A program made the position numbers and the translations under genes. From the NCBI GenBank assembly GCA_045119035.1, contig JBGVCU010000006.1:1-27089 (forward strand): DNA of 27,089 nt, given 5' to 3'. The notes under the pieces are model-generated. The model ran no database searches. It was not told where the DNA came from and was given only the letters and a program-made list of their open reading frames with translations. This document shows, piece by piece, positions 7,582 to 14,794 of the stretch; the first letter of the stretch is position 1, and each line of letters starts with the position of its first letter. This stretch comes from CAYVQA01 sp045119035. Its GTDB lineage: Bacteria; Bacillota_I; Bacilli_A; ML615J-28; CAG-313.

Positions 7582-9507
7582 CTATCTAATTACTGCTCCA
7601 CTTGGAATATTTTTAATTTCAATAAGTTCAAGTTTATCTTCATGTGAAGCACAAAGTAGCATTCCAAACGATTCAACACCACGAATTTTTACTGGTTTTA
7701 AGTTTTCTACAACAATTACTTTTTTACCAATTAAATCTTCAGGTTTATAATATGCTGCAATACCAGATACAATTTGGCGAGTTTCTGAACCTAGTTTAAC
7801 TTGAGATACTAATAATTTATCAGCTTTCTCATGTTTTTTACATTCTAAAATTTCACCAACAATTAAATTACATTTAGCAAAATCATCAATTGTAATTTCA
7901 TCTTTCTTTTCAAATTGAATTTCTTTAACAACAGGAGTTTTTAAAGATTCATAATAAGCTAATTCTTCTTCTAATTTTACACGTTTAAATAAAGGTTCTA
8001 ATGAGCTTGCAACTTTATTTAAATAATCATAACCAAATACTAATTTATCAGTATTTACAAAGTCTTCAACACCTAGTGCATTTAAAACTTTTCTTGAAGC
8101 ATCAGGAATTACAGGATCATATAAATGAGCACTAACTCTTAAAACTTCAACTAAGTGATATAAAACACTATCAAGTTCTGCTTTTTTTGCAACATCTTTT
8201 GCTAAAGCCCAAGGCATAGTTTCATCAATATATTTATTTGCACGAGAAACTAAATTATTTACAGCAATAATACCGCTTTGTAATTCAAAATTATCAAATG
8301 AATTAATATTAGCATTGATTGCATCACTAATAGCTTTTTCTAAATCAGCATCAAACGCAGTAACAAGTCCATTAGGTTTAATGATTGTTCCATCATTATA
8401 TTTATTAACCATTGAAACTGTTCTACTTAATAAGTTTCCTAAATCATTTACTAAATCAGTATTATATCTTTCAACAAAACGATCCCAACTAAATAAACCA
8501 TCATTACCAAGTGGTAATTCTTTTGCTAAATAATATCTTACAGGATCTACACCATATCTATTTACTAAATCCATTGGATATACGGCATTTCCACGAGATT
8601 TACTCATTTTTCCTTCTTTAGTTAAAATCCATCCATGAACATATAAAGTAAAATCAATTGGTAAATCTAAACTCATTAACATAATAGGCCAATATACCGC
8701 ATGGAATCTTAAAATGTCTTTACCAATAATATGACATTTATTATTATTATTAACCCAGAAATTTTGATAATTTTTATCATCTTCTGAATTATAACCTAAT
8801 GCAGTAATGTAGTTTGATAAAGCATCAATCCATACATAAATAACATGTTTAGGATTACTTAAAATAGGAATTCCCCATTTAAAGCTTGTTCTACTTACAC
8901 ATAAATCTTCAAGACCAGATTTAATAAATGAAACAACTTCATTTTTTCTAGTAACAGGTTTAATAAAATCAGGATGAGTTTCAATATATTCAAGTAATCT
9001 ATCCGCATACTTTGTAAGTCTTAAGAAATAACTTTCTTCAGATACAGTTCTAAGTGGTTTTCCACAATCAGGACAAATACCTTCTTCTGCAATTTGTGAT
9101 TTAGTATAGAACGTTTCACAAGATACACAATATTCACCAGAATAGCTTCCTAAATAAATGTCACCTTTTTCTAACATTTTTTCAAAAATTTGTTGAACTA
9201 CTCTTTCATGATTAGGATCAGTAGTTTGAATAAATCCATCATTAGTCATATATAGATTTTTCCATAATGTTTTAGTTTCTAAAGCAATATTATCTACATA
9301 TGCTTTTGGATCCATATTAGCTTTTAAAGCTGCTTCTTCGATTTTTTGCCCATGTTCATCCATTCCTGTTAAAAAGAATGTGTAACGATTTAAATTACGA
9401 TTAAATCTTGCATAAACATCTGCTGCAACAGTAGAATATGTATTTCCGATTTGAACATTTCCACTTGCATAATAAATTGGGGTTGATACATAACATTTTT
9501 TCTTCAT
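7582..9507 (-). CDS. metG: Methionyl-tRNA synthetase with C-terminal tRNA-binding domain and altered HIGH motif
   Basis: Charges tRNA-Met, for both initiation and elongation. It has 641 residues: a Rossmann catalytic core, a zinc knuckle with CVSC and CPDCG (about 127-147), an intact KMSKS loop (300-304), an anticodon-binding helical domain, and a C-terminal OB-fold tRNA-binding domain (about 540-641, VGEILECKKHEKADKL). The signature HIGH motif reads Q19-I20-G21-N22 (codons CAA ATC GGA AAT), so both histidines are replaced. The rest of the core, including FLTGMDEHGQKIEE, is normal. It is first in the metG-yitT-proS operon. Its ribosome site (GAGGT) lies within a 10-bp palindrome (9509-9518). 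Confidence 0.95.
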   Translation of the reverse strand: MKKKCYVSTPIYYASGNVQIGNTYSTVAADVYARFNRNLNRYTFFLTGMDEHGQKIEEAALKANMDPKAYVDNIALETKTLWKNLYMTNDGFIQTTDPNHERVVQQIFEKMLEKGDIYLGSYSGEYCVSCETFYTKSQIAEEGICPDCGKPLRTVSEESYFLRLTKYADRLLEYIETHPDFIKPVTRKNEVVSFIKSGLEDLCVSRTSFKWGIPILSNPKHVIYVWIDALSNYITALGYNSEDDKNYQNFWVNNNNKCHIIGKDILRFHAVYWPIMLMSLDLPIDFTLYVHGWILTKEGKMSKSRGNAVYPMDLVNRYGVDPVRYYLAKELPLGNDGLFSWDRFVERYNTDLVNDLGNLLSRTVSMVNKYNDGTIIKPNGLVTAFDADLEKAISDAINANINSFDNFELQSGIIAVNNLVSRANKYIDETMPWALAKDVAKKAELDSVLYHLVEVLRVSAHLYDPVIPDASRKVLNALGVEDFVNTDKLVFGYDYLNKVASSLEPLFKRVKLEEELAYYESLKTPVVKEIQFEKKDEITIDDFAKCNLIVGEILECKKHEKADKLLVSQVKLGSETRQIVSGIAAYYKPEDLIGKKVIVVENLKPVKIRGVESFGMLLCASHEDKLELIEIKNIPSGAVIR

Positions 9508-9545
9508 AAGGTTAACCTCATTTTCTAAACATAATTTGACATATT

Positions 9546-9574
9546 ATTATAACATAGGCTTTATTTTTTTTCAA
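9546..9574 (-). promoter_or_regulatory. SigA-type promoter of metG-yitT-proS
   Basis: On the minus strand, -35 TTGAAA (9569-9574), 17 bases and a perfect -10 TATAAT (9546-9551). The predicted start near 9539 gives a leader of about 30 bases, too short for a T-box. The promoter begins only about 20 bases past the stop of the upstream surface-protein gene, in a gap with no clear terminator. Confidence 0.75.
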
Positions 9575-9594
9575 ATGTTTTAGATTAATATTTT

Positions 9595-11553
9595 TTAGAC
9601 TTCATTATTTAATAATTGATATTTTTTTGACTTAACAACTCTAACAATTAAGATTATAAAAGATACAGAAAATAAACATATAATTAAAATTAACTCTAAA
9701 TTGCTATTAAATGAAAATTGACTATTTGAATCATTTTCAATAATACTATTTACAATATTAAACTCATGAATAAGCTCTTGTTTATTTAAAGCCTCATCCA
9801 TTACAACTATTTTTAACTTATATGAACCTTCTTTTAATCTATATAAATCATTTAATTCAATTAGCTCATCATTTAAATAATATTTTATATCTAATATAGT
9901 TGAATAATTATCAGAAATTTCAATATTTAAATCATTTATATTATTAATATTACTACTATTATTCAAAGAAATAATAGGACTAACATTATCAATAATATTT
10001 ATACTATAAATTTCACTTGTTGCAATATTACCACTTTTATCTTTTGCCATAACATAAAAAGTTAATTTACGATATTTTTTAATTAAATTAACTAATTCAG
10101 CATTATACTCTTCATTAATTATTTTAACTAATTCATCATTATAATATAAATAAAAAGATACATTTAACTCTTTATCTACATTATCACTAATTTTAACATA
10201 ATTCATATAATTAAAATCTAAAATATTAGAGTCTTCAACGTTAATGTTATTAATATTAATAGTAGGACTAATGTTATCTATAACTACTACATTCATTGTG
10301 TATTCATTTGACGTATTACCAGAATTATCAATAGAATAAATTTTAACATAAAAATCATTATTTGTTTTTAAATACTCAGTAATATTAAATATTTCATTTC
10401 CTTCAAAGTCAAAATAGTTAACAATAAGCAAGGGATTTAAATCATATTCATCAAATAAACTAATATAATCACTTACCTTAAACAACTCTAAATTATCAAT
10501 ATTTATTTCTAACCTATCTATAACATTTATAATTGGTGCTATTGTATCTATAATATTAAATGAGAGTTCTATAATATCTGAATAATTATTACTTGAATCT
10601 TTTGTATAACAATTAATATAACCTAATTTATGACTATCCAAATATTTATAAAAGTCTTCTTTAGATAATTCAACTTTTTCTTTATTAAAATATGAAATAT
10701 ATAATTCTAAATCAGTATCATAATTATCACTTAATTCAAAATAATTTCTTAAATTAATATTTTTAAATTCTATATCTTTTAAATTAATTTCAGATACTTT
10801 AGATTTTATAGTTGGTTTTATTTTATCTAGTATATTAACAACTTTATCTATTTTTATAATTTCATTTGTTAAATAATCATAAACTGTTACTTTAATATAA
10901 TATTTACCAATTAAACTATAATTGATATTTTCTTCAATTGAAATTTCATACTGATTATTTTCTCTATTTATTATTTTTAAATCATCTAGTATATTAATCT
11001 TATCTTTATTTACTAATAAATCATATTCTATATTCCAATTATATTTTAATTCTTCATTAAAATCAATTTCATATTCAATTAAATCACCTTTAGTATTATA
11101 GAGTTTTATAGATAATATATTTTTTAGAATTTCATCAATTGAATTTATTTTTTTATTACAAATTAATTTAATAGTGGATAAATTATTTTTAATATTAGAA
11201 CTATATCCATCAAAAATATTCGAGTTTTTTACTAACTTTAATCGAAATACATTATCGATATAATCATTAATTAATGGACTTTCTGAAAAAATCGAATTTG
11301 CTTTAAACGTAAATAATTCATTTTTTTCTTTAAAATATTCCTCACTATTATCTATTTTTACATCAACTTCATATAAATTGGTAACATTATTTATATTAAT
11401 ATTTAAAATAATTTCTTCATTTGGAATATAACTAACATTATTATAAATCACTTCTATACTAGTTTCATTTTTTGATTTCAGATTAATTTTGTATCCAAAT
11501 ATTATACTTATTAATATACAAAGAAAAATATATTTTTTATAATTTTTACTCAT
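9595..11553 (-). CDS. Surface-anchored protein with tandem Ig-like/cadherin-like repeats
   Basis: A 652-residue protein, unusually rich in Ile and Asn. A short basic start and hydrophobic segment (about 8-22) form a signal peptide or anchor. A first domain (about 30-165) has the pattern YIPNEEIILNININNV...LYEVDVKI, resembling the cohesin/dockerin-type beta fold, though I am unsure. Four similar repeats follow, marked by D-x-x-x-P-x-I at about 242, 336, 427 and 522 (DKIKPTI, DTIAPII, DNISPTI, DNVSPII), spaced 91-95 residues apart and each ending in a strand with D-x-S-G/N-N. This is typical of bacterial Ig-like/HYR repeats. A C-terminal membrane segment (about 620-640) and basic tail complete it; no LPXTG. 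AGAAGGAG precedes the ATG. A role in adhesion or envelope structure is inferred. Confidence 0.75.
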   Translation of the reverse strand: MSKNYKKYIFLCILISIIFGYKINLKSKNETSIEVIYNNVSYIPNEEIILNININNVTNLYEVDVKIDNSEEYFKEKNELFTFKANSIFSESPLINDYIDNVFRLKLVKNSNIFDGYSSNIKNNLSTIKLICNKKINSIDEILKNILSIKLYNTKGDLIEYEIDFNEELKYNWNIEYDLLVNKDKINILDDLKIINRENNQYEISIEENINYSLIGKYYIKVTVYDYLTNEIIKIDKVVNILDKIKPTIKSKVSEINLKDIEFKNINLRNYFELSDNYDTDLELYISYFNKEKVELSKEDFYKYLDSHKLGYINCYTKDSSNNYSDIIELSFNIIDTIAPIINVIDRLEINIDNLELFKVSDYISLFDEYDLNPLLIVNYFDFEGNEIFNITEYLKTNNDFYVKIYSIDNSGNTSNEYTMNVVVIDNISPTININNINVEDSNILDFNYMNYVKISDNVDKELNVSFYLYYNDELVKIINEEYNAELVNLIKKYRKLTFYVMAKDKSGNIATSEIYSINIIDNVSPIISLNNSSNINNINDLNIEISDNYSTILDIKYYLNDELIELNDLYRLKEGSYKLKIVVMDEALNKQELIHEFNIVNSIIENDSNSQFSFNSNLELILIICLFSVSFIILIVRVVKSKKYQLLNNEV

Positions 11554-11587
11554 AAAATCTCCTTCTATTTCATATTATTATAGTTAT

Positions 11588-11616
11588 AATATATTTTACA
11601 CCATCAGATATATCAA
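11588..11616 (-). promoter_or_regulatory. Possible promoter of the Ig-repeat surface-protein gene
   Basis: On the minus strand, -35 TTGATA (11611-11616), 17 bases and -10 TATATT (11588-11593). An alternative -10, TATAAT at 11577-11582, lacks a matching -35. The preceding pyk terminator implies that a promoter exists here, but which hexamers are used is uncertain. Confidence 0.45.
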
Positions 11617-11645
11617 AAAAGTTCGAAATATGGAAGTAAAATAAA

Positions 11646-11670
11646 AAAGGCCAACAAATAGTTGACCTTT
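11646..11670 (-). terminator. Rho-independent terminator of the glg-pfkA-pyk operon
   Basis: On the minus strand the stem AAAGGTCAAC (11661-11670) pairs with GTTGGCCTTT (11646-11655) through one U-G wobble, with a 5-base loop, then a T run (complement of 11643-11648). The wobble becomes a C-A mismatch on the plus strand, so the hairpin favours minus-strand transcripts. It begins 7 bases after the pyk stop. Confidence 0.88.
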
Positions 11671-11677
11671 ATGTTTA

Positions 11678-13117
11678 TTATTTATTAATAGTATGAATTT
11701 TCATCATATTTGAATGAGTCGTAGTATCACTAAGTGGCATATTACTGATAATAACAGTTAATTCACCATTTTGTAAATCAAACTCATTAGTAACTACATT
11801 AATAGAAGCTTCTAATACTTCATCTGTTGTTTGTAAGAATTCTCCTTTTAAAGGATGAACTCCCCAAGTTAAAGCTAAACTACGCATAACTTTATTATCT
11901 AATGTTACAGCCACAATTGGAACTGGTGGACGATATTTAGATAAACGTTTTGCAGTAATTCCAGATAAAGTAGGAGAAATAATACATGATGCATTTAAAT
12001 GATTTGTTGCGTATACAACACTTGATGCAATACAAGAATTAATATCATGATCTTTTGATCTTTTAACAAGATCTAAAAATTCTTCATATTTAACTTCTTT
12101 TTCCATGCGTGTTGCAATTTGATTCATCATTTTAACTGATTCAATTGGATAAAGTCCAGCAGCAGTTTCTCCACTTAACATAATTGCATCTGCTCCACTT
12201 AATACAGCTGTTGCAACGTCATTAACCTCAGCACGTGTAGGACGAGGGTTCTTTTGCATTGACTCTAACATTTGTGTAGCAACAATTACAGGTTTACCAG
12301 CAATCATTCCTTTTTGGATGATTTCTTTTTGAATGATTGGAACTTCATACGCAGGAACTTCAACCCCTAAATCACCACGAGCAACCATTAAAGCATCACT
12401 TACTTCAATAATTTCATCTAAATTATTAACTGCTTCCATATTTTCAATTTTAGAAACAATTTGAATATCTTCAGTATTTTTCGCTTTTAATATTTCACGA
12501 ATTTCAAGTACATCACTTGCACGACGAACAAATGACGCAGCAATAAAATCAACGTGTTGATCACAACCAAATTCAATATCAGCTTTATCTCTTGGAGAGA
12601 TAAAATCTAAAGAAAGTTTTACATCAGGAACATTGATTCCACGGCGATCTTTTACATAAGCGTCGTTTTTAACTTGACAGATAATATGATTATTTTCGAA
12701 ATCTTTATCAATTACAGTTAATTCAACATTTCCGTCGTCAACTAAAATTGTGCCTCCTACATTAACATCGTTAATTAAATTAGCATGAGTAACAGAGAAA
12801 ATTTCACTATTACCTAATACTTCACTCATTGAAATTCTAACAGTACTATCTTTGATTAAAGTAGTACCACCAAATTCAAATTTATGAGTTCTAATTTCTG
12901 GACCCTTAGTATCTAACATTAAGGCAACATTAGTATTTAATTCTTCATTGATTTGACGCATTTTATTAATTTTATCTAAATGATCTTCATGAGCACCATG
13001 CGAAAAATTCATACGCATAACATTCATCCCAGCAAGAACAAGATTTTTTAAAGTTTCTCTATCTTGGCTTGCAGGACCAATTGTACAAACAATTTTTGTT
13101 TTTCTTAATGTTTTCAT
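11678..13117 (-). CDS. pyk: Pyruvate kinase
   Basis: Last step of glycolysis: phosphoenolpyruvate plus ADP to pyruvate plus ATP. The 479 residues give a standard length without the extra C-terminal domain found in Bacillus. Visible signatures are KIVCTIGPAS at the N-terminus, MNFSHG, MLDTKGPEIR, IVSKIEN with the catalytic lysine K223, MVARGDLGVE, and ATQMLESM followed by PTRAEVNDVA (PEP and metal site). The C-terminal allosteric domain follows. It starts 8 bases after pfkA and has only a weak, distant ribosome site (GAGAG inside the pfkA end), so it may depend on translational coupling to pfkA. It is last in the operon that begins with glgB. Confidence 0.97.
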   Translation of the reverse strand: MKTLRKTKIVCTIGPASQDRETLKNLVLAGMNVMRMNFSHGAHEDHLDKINKMRQINEELNTNVALMLDTKGPEIRTHKFEFGGTTLIKDSTVRISMSEVLGNSEIFSVTHANLINDVNVGGTILVDDGNVELTVIDKDFENNHIICQVKNDAYVKDRRGINVPDVKLSLDFISPRDKADIEFGCDQHVDFIAASFVRRASDVLEIREILKAKNTEDIQIVSKIENMEAVNNLDEIIEVSDALMVARGDLGVEVPAYEVPIIQKEIIQKGMIAGKPVIVATQMLESMQKNPRPTRAEVNDVATAVLSGADAIMLSGETAAGLYPIESVKMMNQIATRMEKEVKYEEFLDLVKRSKDHDINSCIASSVVYATNHLNASCIISPTLSGITAKRLSKYRPPVPIVAVTLDNKVMRSLALTWGVHPLKGEFLQTTDEVLEASINVVTNEFDLQNGELTVIISNMPLSDTTTHSNMMKIHTINK

Positions 13118-13125
13118 TATTTATT

Positions 13126-14085
13126 TTATCTAACTCTCTTTACTATACTTGCAAAACTTGATAATAAATGTTTTTCCATTTCTAAAGCTTCTTTGATTGG
13201 AGTAGTAACAATTTTACCTGAAACCATTCCCATGCATACTCCACTCTTACCTTCAACTAGGGCATCTACTGCACTAGCTCCAAGAAGTGTTCCTAATACT
13301 CTATCTTCAGGAACAGGAATTCCTCCTCTTTGAATATGACCTAAAATTGTTGCTCTAGTTTCATATCCAGTTGCTTCTTCTACTTTTTTAGCTAATTCAT
13401 GTACATCGCACATATGTTCACTAATTACAATAATACAATGTCTTTTTCCAGTTTGTTTACATTTTTCAACAACAGCAATAATTTCTTCTTCATTAACTCC
13501 TGTTTCATCAGTAACAACTAAATCAGCTCCACAAGCAAGCCCTGCTTGATAAGCAATATCTCCACAATAGCGTCCCATAACTTCAACCATAGAACAACGA
13601 ATATGTGAACGACATGTATCTCTTAATTTATCAATACAATCAACAGCAGTTTGTACAGCTGTATGGAATCCAATTGTATAATCAGTTGATGCAATATCAT
13701 TATCAATTGTACCAGGTACACCAACACATGGCACACCAAATCCACTTACACCCATCGCTCCATTATATGATCCATCTCCACCAATTACAACCATTCCATC
13801 AATTCCGTGTTTTTGAAGAATTTTAACAGCTGCTTGACGAGTTTCGTCATATCTAAAAATAGGATATCTAGCAGAACCTAAAATTGTTCCACCTTGAGCA
13901 ATAATGTTTGAAACAGAATCACGATTCATAGGAATAAAATTTTCATTCATTAATCCTTTATATCCGTCTAAAACACCAACAACTTCAATTCCTTGATCTA
14001 ATGCATTACGAACAACTGCACGAATCGCAGCGTTCATTCCTGGAGCATCTCCACCTGATGTTAATACAGCAATTTTTCTAATCAT
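13126..14085 (-). CDS. pfkA: ATP-dependent 6-phosphofructokinase
   Basis: Phosphorylates fructose 6-phosphate at the committed step of glycolysis. The 319 residues match bacterial PfkA. Motifs: TSGGDAPGMNAAIR at the N-terminus, the GGDGS nucleotide loop (about 102-106; Gly rather than Asp there fits use of ATP over pyrophosphate), and PGTIDND with the catalytic base D128, equivalent to E. coli D127. MVEVMGRYCGDIA and GHIQRGG are also present. The ATG overlaps the end of the pseudouridine synthase gene by 8 bases, suggesting translational coupling. With pyk just downstream and glgP upstream, its place in the operon fits sending glycogen-derived hexose phosphate into glycolysis. Confidence 0.97.
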   Translation of the reverse strand: MIRKIAVLTSGGDAPGMNAAIRAVVRNALDQGIEVVGVLDGYKGLMNENFIPMNRDSVSNIIAQGGTILGSARYPIFRYDETRQAAVKILQKHGIDGMVVIGGDGSYNGAMGVSGFGVPCVGVPGTIDNDIASTDYTIGFHTAVQTAVDCIDKLRDTCRSHIRCSMVEVMGRYCGDIAYQAGLACGADLVVTDETGVNEEEIIAVVEKCKQTGKRHCIIVISEHMCDVHELAKKVEEATGYETRATILGHIQRGGIPVPEDRVLGTLLGASAVDALVEGKSGVCMGMVSGKIVTTPIKEALEMEKHLLSSFASIVKRVR

Positions 14086-14794
14086 TTAAATCACCTTCTA
14101 ATTCTTTTGATATATTTTTTAACTTCTTTACTTCTTCTATTGAAAGTTCTCTATAAGAACCATTTGTTAATGTATTATCAAGTTCTAAAAAAGCAAAACT
14201 AACTCTTTCTAATTTAGTTACTGTAAGCCCTACTGATTTCATCATTAATTTTACTTGATGAAATTTTCCTTCACAAATTGTAACATAACAACTATTATCT
14301 GTTAAGTATTCATATTTTGCAGGAAGTGTTAAATAATCATCAATCAATATTCCTTTTTTAAAAATATCGATAATATCATCATAATATTTACCACTAAATT
14401 CTACATAATATTTTTTATCAACATGATATTTAGGACTTGTTAATTTATGAGACAACTCTCCATCATTTGTAATAATTAATAACCCTGTTGTATCAACATC
14501 AAGTCGCCCTACAGGAAATAAATCATGATAATCATCAATTAAACTTACTACAGTAGGATATAAATTATCGACAGTTGCGCTAACATATCCGCTTGGTTTA
14601 TTAAGTAAATAATAAACAAATTCTTTATATTCTAAAATCTGATTATTATAGGTAACGATATCATGTTCATTTAATTTATAATCATCTTTTTTAATAAGTT
14701 CATTATTTACTTTTATTAAACCACTTTTAATAAGTTTTTTTACATCTTTTCTTGAACCTAATTTTAGATTTGCTAAAAATTTATCTAATCTCAC
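14078..14794 (-). CDS. rsuA: RsuA-family ribosomal RNA pseudouridine synthase
   Basis: Converts a specific uridine in ribosomal RNA (16S U516 in the E. coli family member) to pseudouridine. An N-terminal S4 RNA-binding domain (MRLDKFLANLKLGSRKDV onward, 1-60) is followed by the synthase fold with GRLDVDTTGLLIITNDG, where D99 is the catalytic aspartate. The length of 238 residues is normal for RsuA and shorter than RluB. It starts with GTG, the first G being the last base of the glgP TAG stop (TAGTG), so the two genes overlap by one base. That start is chosen because MRLDKFLA is the usual family N-terminus. Its place inside a carbon-storage operon is unexplained by function. RsuA against RluB/E/F specificity is not certain. 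Confidence 0.88.
   Translation of the reverse strand: MRLDKFLANLKLGSRKDVKKLIKSGLIKVNNELIKKDDYKLNEHDIVTYNNQILEYKEFVYYLLNKPSGYVSATVDNLYPTVVSLIDDYHDLFPVGRLDVDTTGLLIITNDGELSHKLTSPKYHVDKKYYVEFSGKYYDDIIDIFKKGILIDDYLTLPAKYEYLTDNSCYVTICEGKFHQVKLMMKSVGLTVTKLERVSFAFLELDNTLTNGSYRELSIEEVKKLKNISKELEGDLND

Noticed and set aside
7572..7589. Hairpin TTAGATA/TATCTAA at the end of metG
   Set aside because: Only 7 bp, A/T-rich and without a T run on the minus strand, so unlikely to terminate between metG and yitT.
9508..9594. T-box or other riboswitch ahead of metG
   Set aside because: The leader from the predicted start is about 30 bases, too short, and no conserved T-box sequence or terminator/antiterminator pair is seen.
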